Shown: positions 32,390-43,673 of the stretch, piece after piece
How the letters are laid out: every line of letters starts with the position of its first letter
Position numbering within the stretch: position 1 is the first letter of the stretch
NCBI RefSeq assembly: GCF_000715075.1
Contig: NC_134097.1
Span: 128,586,997-128,650,996, forward strand
Length of the DNA stretch: 64,000 nucleotides
Direction of reading: 5' to 3'
Source: Nicotiana tabacum
Taxonomy: Eukaryota > Streptophyta > Magnoliopsida > Solanales > Solanaceae
Notes under the pieces: model-generated
What the model saw: the letters and a program-made list of their open reading frames with translations, nothing else
Databases searched by the model: none
What the model was told of the DNA's origin: nothing
Program-made: the position numbers and the translations under genes

Positions 32390-33983
32390 GTTCACATCCG
32401 CGGGCAAATTTGGGTCATCCACGGTCGCTCATCAGTTCCCTCAGGTGCCCTTGGGTCAACATTTTTACTCCCTCTTGTCGTAGAGCTATGCAGTCCTCGG
32501 TTTTGTGACCCCGTTCCTGGTGAAATTCACAGAGGACGTTCAAGTTCTGAGTACTTAGGTTGGACTTCATCTTTTGTGGCCATTTCACCTTCGTGCCAAG
32601 CTTCTCTAGTGTGTACCTATTTCTAAAGGGGAAACACAAAAATTGTGAGCGGATAAGAGTGGAGGCATACCTCTTTAATTTTGCTAAGTCCCTGTGTGCG
32701 GCCTGGGCAGCCCTTCCGTATGTCGAGGAGATGGTGGGACGGCTATTCTAACGTAGGGTTGATGTCTTTCTCGATTGAGATGAGGGCCCGACTGATCCTT
32801 CGACCATCGTTACGATGATCTTTCCTTGATTCTCCTTGAATTGACGTTAGCCATTGGGTCGGACCGTTAAGGTCGTCCTCGTCGGCTCTCACCTCGGCGT
32901 AATAGGCATTGTGGATTTCTTCCCAAGTGGTGGGAGGGTATTTCATGAGCCTGCTTAATAGTTTTCTGGTTGCTCTCGACCTGTTCCTACTCAACCCATT
33001 CTGGAAGGCTACTACCGCCATCCCTTATTATACATTTGGTAGGATCATTCTCACCCTATTAAACCGGGCGAGAAAATCCCTTAGTCCCTCTCCAGGCGAT
33101 TGCCTAACGGCGAATATATCATTCACCCTGGCTTCCGCCTTTGTAGCCCCTGCATGGGCGGTGACAAACTTGTTGGCCATTTCCTTGAATGTTGCTATGG
33201 ACCACGCCGGCAGTTGTGAATACCAGGTTAAGGCTCCCCCTGTTAAGGTTTTGCCGAACTTTTTCACTAACACCGATGCTACTTGCTTCTTCAAAAGATC
33301 GCTGCCCTTCACCGCTGTGACGTAGTGGATGATATGATCTTCTGGGTCTGTAGTACCATTGCATATCTTCAGGTATGGTGGCATTTTGAAGGTTTTGAGA
33401 ATGGCTTGTGGAGCTGCTTCTTCGATGTACGGTTGTTCACAAATCGACCAACGTCTCATTTTGGTAGTAACTTTGGGGCGCCTTGTATCTTATCGAACCT
33501 TTCTTGATGCTCCCTCATCTGGTCGTGGAGCGCCTTATTTTTGTTTTTCATTTCTTCCATTTTCTTTAAAACGGCTACGAGCGCATCATTACCTGCATCA
33601 ACAGTGGGGTAAGTGTTACTTGTTTGAGGAATGGGATGCTCGCCAGTGGTTGTTATGATATCTACTTGGGCGGTGTTTCTGTTCTCCCTTTGAGCAGGTC
33701 TGTCGAGTATATTGTTTAGGGTGCTTGTCAACCACTCTTCTAGTAGTTTTTTCACTGTTGGTGGTGCTTCTTCAGCTATAGACGTGGACGCTCCCCTTTC
33801 GCGTGAAGCTGTCACGCTTTCGTGAGGGGGAGGTGAAGCACTTCGCTTGGGCGTAGCATTTGGTGTCACATTCTCATTATCTTCCATGCCATCTTCATTG
33901 ATGGTGTTCAAAATGTTGGTAGTGACGCGTACTATCGATTTCAGTCTTGCATCTCCTTTTCCTGTCATTGTTAGTTTGTTCAA
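32390..33983 (-). pseudogene. Tat-like gag, broken by frameshifts
   Basis: From ATG at 33983 the minus strand reads an N-terminal region rich in charged residues with a coiled-coil piece (VLKKMEEMKNKNKALHDQMR, ~33500-33570). After a frame change near 33460 comes the capsid part (FKMPPYLKICNGTTDPEDHI...LTGGALTWYSQLPAWSI, 33450-33030). Another change near 33025 gives AFQNGLSRNRSRATRKLLSRLMKYPPTTWEEI. The zinc-knuckle-like CEFHQERGHKTEDC appears at about 32500. All parts are in the expected order, so the gene is broken but not rearranged, apart from the solo LTR just downstream. Confidence 0.87.
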
Positions 33984-34045
33984 ACGAAGAAGAGATGGCT
34001 ATTTTTTTTTATGATCTAGAAAGGACTATAGTTTCAACTAAAACC

Positions 34046-34063
34046 TCCTCACAGACAGTGCCA
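34046..34063 (-). other. Candidate primer-binding site of Tat element A
   Basis: TGGCACTGTCTGTGAGGA on the minus strand lies next to the LTR, where a primer-binding site is expected. I cannot assign the tRNA with confidence. Confidence 0.55.
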
Positions 34064-34070
34064 AATTATT

Positions 34071-34747
34071 TGATCAAATAAATGCTAAACCAATTAATGA
34101 TAAGTTAAAAGGGTAAATCTTAGTTGAACTTAATAAATTTTAGACCGAATAAATTAAAGCTTGTGTATAACGAGTAGAGTTCAGGAGCATTAAACAGTGA
34201 ACTTAATATGCTATAATTGACAATATGTGTAATAGCATAAATGCATAATAAATGTAAGAAATGACAAAGATTATAATAGGAAAGGAACTATCACCCAATG
34301 ATTATATGATTGGGATGTTCCTTTTCTCTGACAACGACGTAGAAAAGCGAGAGGTCAGAATATATGTGGGATCTTGAGATTTATGGATAAAGATTGAACA
34401 ACATATGCTTGAATAAATGAATAAGACAACTCTTTCGTATATTCTTCTTTCAACTTTTACAATATGTTCCAGTTCAGAAAGGCAAATCCCCTTTTTGTTC
34501 CCTATCTCTTCCTATTTATAAGGGACATTCCCGAAAAAACCCTAAAAAAGTACAACATAAATGATATCCAAAGGAATATTCTTTATGTCCACTTCTGAAC
34601 CTAAGTTACCATTGCTATCCTATCTCAGCTGCCCTCTTCTGACGTCAGCCTTTATGAGGACGGCCTTCAGTTGTAGTATCGTGGTTGACCCCGTCCTTTC
34701 TCTTACTTATCTGTTACCGTTGTTACCAAATTTGGACCTATACAACA
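34071..34747 (-). repeat. 5' LTR of Tat element A
   Basis: The plus strand starts TGATCAAATAAATG and ends CCTATACAACA, about 677 bp. On the minus strand it opens TGTTGTATAGG. The left boundary follows from the neighbouring primer-binding site. The right boundary could be three bases further, because ACAACA repeats there. Confidence 0.7.
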
Positions 34748-34957
34748 ACAACTGCTATTGAAGGAAAGGTATATTAAAATAACAAAATGAATTGAAACAG
34801 AAATAGTAAAAAAAAGTTAAATTCGTTAATCCTGAAATCGATTAGCAATTTTTGTTAGTTATAAAAGTAGTATTGTCTACTTCATTTGTATTTCTCTCTA
34901 GATTGAGAAGCCTCTTACATGGATGTACTTTGTAGTCTTTTAATTCTACCATTTTTA

Positions 34958-35670
34958 TGGATACTATCTAGTAGTAAGAAGTTTAAAAGTGTATACAAGT
35001 AAAACCAAGTGTAACCGACACCTCGAATTTTTGGAAGATAAAACGAAGCAAGGACATGATTATATGGGGTCGAAATCGAAGCGAGGATGCCTCGTACTGA
35101 GGTCCGTACAGGGAGGTCGCCTCCGCGCTTGATAAGGCATTATTCTCCGATCCCATAACGAGCTCCGAGATCTCAAAAAATACGATAACGGTTACACACG
35201 ACCGACAGAGGGCCGCGAGATCCGCACCCCATCGGATATCACGACGCAAATCTCGGCCTGTATCGTCAGCAAATAAGTGATTAACAAAAAAGAGGATTTT
35301 TAACCTTTCTTAGAATTTTACTAGGGGTGAAACGCTCTTACTAGGTAAAAGGGGATAGTTTTTATTTAATGGACACATTGTAACACACATACCAAGGCAA
35401 TATAATTTTATTTTTACTATTCTCTAGCTACATCAGATCTGTTACTTTATTGTTTGTTATTCATTCTCTATTGGCTCCGATCCGATCCAATCGAGGGTAA
35501 AACCATTGTCCAACCCAAATTCAAGTTGGGCCATAACATTACAACTAGTTTGATTATTCATTTTGTCTTTCATTCGTTTATCTAATATTCTTGATTACTT
35601 GTGTTGAATCAATCCACATATCCTTAAAATCGCGTACAAATTCAATTGTTATCCATTTTAAGGGTAAATG
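34958..35670 (+). repeat. 5' LTR of Tat element B
   Basis: From about 35000 it aligns throughout with the 3' LTR: GATGCCTCGTACTGAGGTCC against GATGCCTCGTACCGAGGTCC, and AGAGGGCCGCGAGATCC against AGAGGGCCGCGATATCC. The first ~40 bases are poorly conserved, so the start is approximate. By eye the two LTRs differ at roughly one base in seven, which suggests an old insertion. Confidence 0.75.
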
Positions 35671-35672
35671 GT

Positions 35673-35692
35673 TTGACGTCCATTGTGGGGCT
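35673..35692 (+). other. Candidate primer-binding site of Tat element B
   Basis: TTGACGTCCATTGTGGGGCT follows the 5' LTR directly. It looks like a mutated form of the TGGCGCCCACCGTGGGG-type site that I recall from related elements. Confidence 0.55.
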
Positions 35693-35783
35693 AAGAATAA
35701 TAGTGGTGGTTCCGTACGAATCTCCATAATACACTCTATTTTACACTTGTTCTTTAAGGTCTCAATTTCAGGTCAGCTTAAAA

Positions 35784-36201
35784 ATGTCAAACTCTAGTCC
35801 GCTCACTTGAACGTTGAGGATGGGTCTGGCCATCATGGCAAAAATAACAATCTGGTGCCTAGCAATGAAGTGCCCCCTTCTGATCCCAACGGGATCCCAT
35901 TCTTAGACCTAGTCGATGCTAACTCACATGTAGCCATCGATGCCAACCTTCCTACCAACCCCGAAAATAACATTTGAGGTGGAGCCCGACCAATAGCTCA
36001 AGGAGCACTCGAAGGCGAAAGAGATGGGGACAATCTACGATTGATCTTCGAAATGTTGCAGGCTCAACAGGCGGCAATAGCACAGCTGCAAAACCAAAGC
36101 CGCTCCCCCAGCAGAATTGAGCCTGAACCACCCTAGGAAAAAACCCGAAGAAATGAGCAGATCATCAAAAGGCCGGGTGAAGCTGAGTCCGGTGTCAGCC
36201 C
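35784..36201 (+). pseudogene. N-terminal part of the Tat B gag
   Basis: ATG at 35784 opens MSNSSPLT, followed at once by a stop. The frame then reads through VPSNE, DPNGIPFLDLVDANSHVAID, another stop, and LRLIFEMLQAQQAAIAQLQN (36030-36090), up to EAESGVSP at 36201. There the giant solo LTR is inserted. The frame resumes with AVMKMLE right after its target duplication. Confidence 0.82.
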
Positions 36202-36877
36202 TGTAAGCACGTGATTTTTGCTTCATGGACAATAGCTCCAAAAGAAAACAACAATAGTGACCAATGACCTTGCTGTACAAATTTTCATTTTTTATGACAT
36301 GTACTGTTGGTCATTTGTGGTTTGGCCCATGTTGCATTTGATCTTACCAATCAAAATACAAAGTATGTCTGTCATGGTAATCAAACCGTAATTCGGTCGT
36401 TAAAAGAAAATTCAAAATATACGTGCATCGTCCGTTCTAGGTTGTGATTTAACTTGCTTAAACATTTTTATGTATGTGATAATTGTGTTAAAATGTTACA
36501 TTGTTGTTTGTTTTAATTTCATTTTTGTTTTATTATTATTTCACTTTTTGTTTTAAAATTAGAAAACAAAAGAAAAGAGTGAATGAAAATCAGTTTGGGC
36601 CCAAGAAATGTAACAAAAATAGGCCCAAAACCGGCACACCAGTCCAGTCCAAGTCCGGCCTGCCCAAGTACGGACCCAAACGACGTCGTTTCAGGGACGG
36701 TTGATTTGAGCCATTCATCTCCATTGATCCGATGGCCCTTATTGGCCCTCATGACCCGACCCATTCCCATTTTAACCGACCCCCTACTTAACCAAACGGC
36801 ACCGTATTGTTAAGCTTCCCCAATCCTGACCATCAATTGTGATCAATCCAACGGTCAGGATTGAATCACCCTCCCCG

Positions 36878-36885
36878 TATATAAA
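36878..36885 (+). promoter_or_regulatory. Candidate TATA box in the giant LTR
   Basis: TATATAAA lies in a CT- and CA-rich stretch, preceded by CCGT and followed by CCTAACCTAACACC. It is about 0.7 kb into the LTR, a plausible U3/R position. A second weaker candidate (TATAAATA) is near 38311. Confidence 0.45.
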
Positions 36886-39381
36886 CCTAACCTAACACCC
36901 CACGCCCCAAACCACACCCCCCCTTCAGCCACTGTTCACCATCTTCCCCAGGACCCCTTTCCTCTCAAACCCTAGCAGCCTAGGTTTTCCCCCCGTGAGC
37001 CCGGTAACCACAGTTCCGATGACCACCAAAATAACATCCCCGATGCACCCAACCACCCTGAACATGAATCCGTTAACCGTTCACCTCGAATCAACCCGTA
37101 GCTTCTCGAATCTTCAAACGAAGATTCGAGCAAAAACCAGATCTACACCGATTGACCCCAAACTCACACCACAGCCCCTCCTGACCTCCCTCACCCCCTG
37201 AATGGCTTTGGTTCCGTTCGAATCTGACTGGAATTGAACAGTTCCCAAATCGAACCTCAAGAACCCTAGGATTCAGATCTATGGGTTCTGTCCGAATCAG
37301 TGGCAGGATCAGGGTCTAGCAGACTTTTACCGAAGTGTTCTCAGTTAAGAACGCTTCGGTTAAAGTCCATTAGACCCCAAAATAACCTGGCCCGAGTTCG
37401 AGCTTGAGTCAGTCTTAGTTTTATGTCCCGGAGGTATTTTCCCTTTTTTTCTTTTGTCCTCCTAAACTCTATCTGTCATACATGTTCTGGTTTGTTTTGG
37501 TTTTTGACTCGTCTATCCATGTGTGTACATTTTGAGTTTAAAGTTGAGTTTGTTTGTTGGTTTTATTGATTGTTTGTTGTATGTTATAGTTTGTATAGTC
37601 ATCTAAATAAGTGTCGTCAACTGAATCCACTTGAATGTTTGAAAATCAGGAGCCTACGTTTCAGTGCGATTACTGTGTCCGTTTCTTTTTATCTTATGAT
37701 GTTGTTTGTAAGCCTGACATAATAGCACGTCAATCATAGTTTACACCCCTGACCGCACATTGGATCAATTGGTTGTGAGTTGTTCAGGAAAGGCTCCCAA
37801 GGTGGCCAACTCATACCATTTGATTGGTACCCCTGTTTGCTTAAAGTTTGAATCATTGCTTGAACTTAGGCAGAAAGTTGGCAATTAGCTTTAGGAATCT
37901 AACAAATCAGCCTGAAAGCAGTAGTGAGTTTAATTAGCTAGTAGTCAGGTATTGGTTGAAATCAGAGAGGTTTATATACTGACTATCAGGAGTTAGGGTA
38001 GTACAGTAATATGCAAGGTTTAAGGGTAGTTTTGGCATAGGACCAAGTCTGATTAGGGGGTTTAATTTAAGAATATGTCAAGTGGTAATTAAAATACCCT
38101 TAGCCTAATGACAGTGGGGAACAAAACATAGGGGCATGGGTTCAAAGTGAATACTATAATGCACCCATAACTCTTGATTAGAGCAATGAGACAGAGCATG
38201 GGGGGCTGATTAAGGATTCCAAGAAAATGCCTTTAGGCATGGGAAACGAAGGGGTATGGGCAGACTAATTGGCAGAATCCAGGCAGCTTAGCTGCACTAG
38301 GTCGTTTGGCTTATAAATAGGCTATTTCAGAACTTAAAAGGGGCTGGACATTTTTTAGTCTTCAGAGAAAACAAGAAACAAAAATTCTCAGAATATTGTA
38401 ACCAAACACTGTCTGAAAATTACATAAGAGTTCAAGATTGGTTAAGCTGTCTTGGCCAATTGCTGTTGGTTGCCTGTTGAGCTGCCTATGATTGTTGAAC
38501 TACTGGTGTTGGTACATTGAATACTCTGTTGTTCCTACTGGTTCACTACTCTATTTTCTAGGATAGTCTGTTCATTTCTCGATCACTTGCTGAGCTTCAT
38601 CATTGTGGTTGCTTCGTTTGTTGCTGTGTTGTGTTGTTTACCTGCTGCTGTTGTGCCTGCTGTGTGCCACTCAACTGATTTTTCCTTCTTTTGTTCTCTA
38701 TATCAGGTACACAGCTAATACACTGTCAGATGTAATTGGAAACTTGAGCATGAATACAAATGAAAAGACCTGCAGAATGTCTTTTATACATAGATTGTTA
38801 CATTAAATATCATGTAATGTATAATAATTTTTATTCCTGTTTGGATGCTGGAAGTAGCTTGCCTGTCTAATAGACATCAATGTAGGACAATTGAATGTTA
38901 GTCTATATATGCATGCGGTTAGGTAAAACATTCCCAATACAATAGGTTGTATCCCAGATTTGGTTTAATCGTGTAACATGTCGTTTAATACATGCTAAGC
39001 ATGAAATTATCCATTCCTAGCTAAGCTCGTCTCCTTTGGATGAATTGCTTTGGCTATAATTAGTAATCAGCCACACCTACAGGACAAAGACACAAGTTTA
39101 TGGTCTCAACCTCACGGAGGTTGAGCCTAGGTAGAAAACGGACCAAGTAGGTCCGCATCAGATGAACAGTGGCCCAGGTCTGGCCCATCCCGTATGAGTT
39201 GGATTTGGGCCCATAATGTCCGATCAGCTGTCCGTGTGCGTAATCCCGTTTACTTATTCGGTAAAAGCATTTTTGAATCCTGCTATAAATAAGCCGGCAA
39301 GCATGTAATTAACTAGGACTATCTCTGTTTTCTATTAGTAGAGACAAACGCGACAAGAAACGTAGTTGCTATAGGATATCC

Positions 39382-40005
39382 TTTTAAAATAAGGACGAGA
39401 TGAGCCTCGACAAAAAATAAAGAAAAACGCACAAATTGCGGGGCCCTCGTTAAATGTATATATCAAAGCATTCAATTTCCACGACGGGTCGTTTAGCAAA
39501 TCTCACGACCCTCCCGGAATAATAACGCGATAGCCTCTTTAAGCGCGTATTTAATAATTTTACCTTCTTAAATTCGGGTGCGCGTTTATGTGACCCAAAT
39601 CCAAATCTCGACGGATTCGAGATGTGTTTCTAATCACGGGTACATTGATTGTGACGTGGTTCGAGATGCATGTCCATGACGTCGCAAATTCCTTTTTAAA
39701 AGTAAGAATGAGACGAGCCTCGACAAACAAAAATGTACAAAGCTGCGGGGCCCTCTAAATGTATGTATATATTAAAGTGTTTAGAATTCGGGATGTGCCG
39801 TTTAACGGATTTTTACGACCTTCCCCAAAATAACAAGACGCTAGTTGCTTTAGGCGCGCCTTTGACAATTTATTTTCCCTAATTCGAGTGCACATTTATA
39901 TGACCCAAATCCAAATCTCAACCGAGTCGAGATATATCGATAACTACGGGTGCATTGATGTAACGTGGTTCGAGATATGTTTTCACGACGTTGCAATTCT
40001 TGTAA
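39382..40005 (+). repeat. ~313-bp tandem duplication in the giant LTR
   Basis: Two diverged direct copies, about 39382-39692 and 39693-40005, share in order GAGCCTCGAC, CGGGGCCCTC, GGCGCG- or GCGCGT-type blocks, GACCCAAATCCAAATCTC, GAGAT and ACGTGGTTCGAGAT. The GAGCCTCGA blocks are exactly 313 bases apart. Confidence 0.85.
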
Positions 40006-40369
40006 AAATAATAATAACGACAAAAGTGGTTAAAAGTTTAAATTTGCACACAAAGTCATGTTTGTATAAGATCAGATAATCAAGCCAAATATAACAGTTG
40101 AGCGACCGTGCTAGAACCACGGAACTCGGGAATGCCTAACACCTTCTCCCGGGTTAACAGAATTCCTTATCCGGATTTCTGGTATGCAGACTGTAATATG
40201 GAGTCATTCTTTTCCTCGATTCGGGATTAAAATTGATGACTTGGGACACCCTAAATCTCCCAAGTGGCGACTCTGAAATAAATAAACAAATCCCGTTTCG
40301 ATTGTCGTTTAATTGGAAAAAACTCCCTGGCACACCCGCGGGTGCGTAAAAAGGATGTGTGACAAGCCC

Positions 40370-42684
40370 TGCAGTGATGAAAATGTTAGAGACATTAACG
40401 AAACGAGTGGAATCTAGTGAAAAGAAAATCGAGGAAAACGACAAAGAGGTAGATACATATAATTCTCGGATTGATCAAATCCTAGGAGCGTCTCAAATAT
40501 CGAAGGGTGTGGACTCCAAGAAATTTGTCCAAAAGCCTTTCCCTCCAAGCGCGGCATCGAAACCAATCCGAAAAGGTTTCGTATGCCCAATATTCCAAAG
40601 TATAATGCATCCACGGATCCAAATGAGCATGTGACCTCCTACACATGCACCATCAAAGACAACGACTTGGAAGACGATGAAATCGAGTCAGTATTATTAA
40701 AGAAGTTTGGGGAAACTCTGTCAAAAGGAGAGATGATATGGTACCACAACTTGCCCCCAAATTCCATTGATTCGTTTGCTATGCTCGCAGATACTTTTGT
40801 GAAGGCTCATGTCGAGGCCATCAAGGTCGCGACCAGAAAATAGGATCTTTTCAAGGTTAAGAAAAGGGACAACGAGATGCTCAAGGAGTTCGTGTCGAGG
40901 TTTCAAATGGAACAGATGAACTTGTCTCCAATTGCGGATGATTGGTCCATTCATGCATTTACTCTAGGAATCAAACACCGAAGCTTCTTTGCTTCGCAGC
41001 AGCTGAAGCAAAACTTGGTAGAATACCCAGCGGTAACTTGGATCGACGTACACAATAGGTATTGATCAAAAATTAGAGTCAAGGATGACCAACTCGGAGC
41101 CCCTTCCGGGCCCGTTTATCCCATCAGAACCGATGACAAGCCTAAGAGAATCGTCTATCATGAATCAAGGCTGGTCCGAGAACGGTATCAACCATACATC
41201 ATAAATCGAAGGGGAAACGGGTCCCGAAGCAACTCTATAAGAAACAAAAAGAGAAGCGATTGAGGGCCCAATAATTGAGGCTTGATGAGAAAAAGTGGTT
41301 TCGACAGGCCGCTCGGTGGGAGGGAAGCTCCAAGATTGTCAGAGTATAACTTCAACGTTGACGCAACAAGCATCGTATCGTCCATTGGACGCATTAAGGA
41401 GACCAAGTGGCCTCGACCATTGCAATCTGACCCTACCCAGAGAGACCCTAATCTGATGTGTAAGTATCATGAAACTCCTGGCCACAAGACCGAGGACTTC
41501 CGACAACAGGCATCTCCTAGAATTCCTGAGTGATCGAGCCAAAAATCACTTCAGGAATAGGGGCTCCAACAAATGGGCCGACCAAGAGGAACCTCAACAC
41601 GTCATCAACATGGTCATTAGAGGGGTCGATGTCCCTCAAGGGTCTGTGATAAAGCGCAAAAAAGTATCCATCACGAGGGAGAAGCGCACCCGAGATTATA
41701 TCTTGGAGGGCGCCATTTCGTCCAGCGACGAGGATGCCGAGGGCATTATGCAGCCTCATAATGATGCATTGGTAATATCCGTACTTATCAACAAATCCCG
41801 ACTCAAGCGAATGTTGATTGATCCAGGCAGATCGATCAACATTATCATATCGAGGGTCGTAGAACAGTTGGGGCTACAAGATCATATAGTGTCGGCGGTC
41901 AGGGTGTTGAACGGATTTAATATGGCATGCAAAACTACCAAAGGAGAAATAACTTTGCTAGTAAATATTGCCGGGATGATTCAGGATACCGAATTCTATA
42001 TGATTGAAGGGGACATGAGGTATAACACCTTATTCGGAAGGCCTTGGGTTCACAACATGAGCGCAGTATCCTCGACATTATAGTAGGCACTGAAGTTCCC
42101 CACACAGGGAGGGATCAAGACGTTTTACGGAGAATAGCCGACTGTAAAAGAAATGTTTGTAGACGATGAGGTAATCCCGGTGCCCGTGCTCTCAACATTA
42201 AAGAACACGGAGCTGACTAGGAAGAAAGTAACTAAATAGCAATCACTTATATGACCGAATCGGAAGAGCGAGGAGGAGGCAAGGATGATGATTACGGAGC
42301 CCCTAGGTCGTTCATCGCCCCTGATGATTTCAATGTCACCAAATCAACAGTCGTGGAGCTGGAGCAAGTCATATTGATCGAACACTTGCCCGATTGGAAG
42401 GTATACCTGGGCACGGGCTTAACTCCTGAGCTTAGGAAAAAACTCATTGAATTCATTATAACTAACATAGACTGTTTCGATTGGTCCCATCTTGATATGA
42501 CAGAGATCTCGCCACAGGTGACCACTCATAAACTAAGTTTGGACCCGAAGATCCATCTGGTTAAGCAGAAAAGGAGATCACAGTCCGAGGTCAAGCATAC
42601 CTTCATCAAGGACGAGGTATCTAAACTCCTTAAAATAGGATCCATTCGGAAAGTTAAGTATCCGGACTGGCTATCTAAGGTAGT
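40370..42684 (+). pseudogene. Tat B gag, protease and RT start, broken
   Basis: Gag continues from the insertion with LETLTKRVESSEKKIEENDK. A frameshift near 40575 leads to the capsid core (IPKYNASTDPNEHVTSYTC...MIWYHNLPPNSIDSFAMLAD, 40589-40800), with stops at 40841 and 41063. The knuckle-like CKYHETPGHKTED (41460-41500) reads Phe where the last Cys is expected. Protease (DALVISVLINKSRLKRMLIDPGRSINII, 41764-41850) runs to FGRPWVHNMSAVSSTL and a stop at 42081. The RT opening (LPDWKVYLGTGLTPELRKKLIEF...KVKYPDWLSKVV) ends at 42684, where the 3' LTR begins. All later pol domains are missing. Confidence 0.88.
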
Positions 42685-43379
42685 TGTCACGACCCAAAAT
42701 CTACTAGTCATGATGGCATATGGGTAAAACCGAGGGTAACCGAGACCTCGACTTTCGGGCGGGTCAAACGAATCGAGGGCATGACTATATAGGGTCGGAA
42801 TCGAAGCCGAGATGCCTCGTACCGAGGTCCGAACAGAGAGGTCGCCACCGGGCTTGATAAGGCATTACTTCTCCTATCCCGGAACGATCTCCGAGACCTC
42901 GGAAAATACGATAACGGTTACAGACGACCAACAGAGGGCCGCGATATCCTCACCCCATCGGATATCACAGCTCGTATTGTCAATAGATTAGTGATTAACG
43001 AAAAAGAGGATTTTTTACCTTTCTTAGAATTGTACTAGAGGTGAAACGCTCCTACTAGGTAAAGGGGGATAGTTTTTATTTAATGTTGTAAGCGCATACC
43101 AAGGCAATATAATTTCGTTTTTACTATTCTCTAGCTACAGCAAAGCTGTTACTTTACTATTTGTTATTCATTCTCTATGGCTCCGGACCGAGGGTCCGAT
43201 CGAGGGTAAAACCATTGTCCAACCCAAGTTCAAGCTACGCCATAGCATTACAAATGATTTGATTATTCATTTTGTCTTTCATTCGTTTATCTAACATTCT
43301 TGATTACTTGTATTGAATCAATCCACATATTCTTAAAATAGCGTACAAATTTAATTATTATCCATTTTAAGGGTAAACA
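42685..43379 (+). repeat. 3' LTR of Tat element B
   Basis: It starts TGTCACGACCCAAAATC and ends AAGGGTAAACA, 695 bp. From 42723 it matches the 5' LTR; its first ~38 bases do not align well. The opening TGTCACGACCC is a start I recall from several nightshade LTR families, so the very beginning could have been exchanged with another family. No polypurine tract precedes it, because the deletion joins it to RT. Confidence 0.75.
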
Positions 43380-43661
43380 AAAAGAACAAATCTTTGTTAG
43401 CATTTATTTAATTAAACCTCTATTGCTTTTTATTGTGAAATCGAAGACAATATACATGGGTTTTGTAGGCCTATTCACATGCTAATATAAATCTATGATA
43501 TCCATAGGAATTAGGAGCTCTGTGAGATGACCATTTATTTTTTTTAGTAATATAATGTTATTTTGTTTGGGGATATATATAGGGAAAATATCATTTTTAG
43601 TCCCGATCGAAATTATTTGCATATGATAGCCGCAAAAGTCTTTAAAATTTATATATTTAAC
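43380..43661. other. Intergenic AT-rich spacer
   Basis: I see no coding frame, repeat structure or RNA gene. The last 12 bases after this stretch (43662-43673) are the left copy of the LINE target duplication. Confidence 0.6.
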
Positions 43662-43673
43662 ATACAGAAATGT

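Larger units (their letters stand above)
29096..34747 (-). mobile_element. Tat-like gypsy retrotransposon A, 3' part cut off by the copia insertion
   Basis: Minus-strand order: LTR (34747-34071), primer-binding site, gag, a solo Athila LTR insertion, protease, RT and the start of RNase H, cut at 29096 where the copia LTR ends. At the cut the minus strand still reads LRELKAYLSSPLLLSKVEPN...LLVYL, the usual RNase H opening of Tat elements. It is therefore the oldest layer of the stack. Confidence 0.85.
36202..40364 (+). mobile_element. Giant solo LTR (Ogre/Tat-like), 4163 bp
   Basis: It starts TGTAAGCACGTGATTTTTG and ends GGATGTGTGACA. The AGCCC direct repeat at 36197-36201 and 40365-40369 is its target duplication, and removing the element restores the gag reading GVSPAVMKML. 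There is no primer-binding site, coding DNA or internal LTR pair, so it is a single LTR left by recombination. Length and the 3' motif CCTAAATCTCCCAAGTGGCG suggest an Ogre-like family; this naming is from memory. Short open frames in it (for example at 36583 or 38603) look accidental. Confidence 0.85.
34958..43379 (+). mobile_element. Tat-like gypsy retrotransposon B, pol-deleted
   Basis: Two related LTRs (about 34958-35670 and 42685-43379) enclose gag, protease and the first part of RT. The rest of RT, RNase H and integrase are absent, so coding DNA runs into the 3' LTR. A 4163-bp solo LTR (36202-40364) splits gag. Without that insertion the element is about 4.3 kb. It could move only with enzymes supplied by another element. 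Confidence 0.85.

Noticed and set aside
36583..37201. Pro/Thr-rich frames in the giant LTR
   Set aside because: They start near the likely promoter/leader of the LTR and have no recognisable domain; composition follows CCA-rich DNA.
36202..40364. Helitron or other DNA transposon
   Set aside because: TG...CA ends, a 5-bp duplication and restored gag frame fit an LTR; no terminal inverted repeat or 3' Helitron hairpin was seen.
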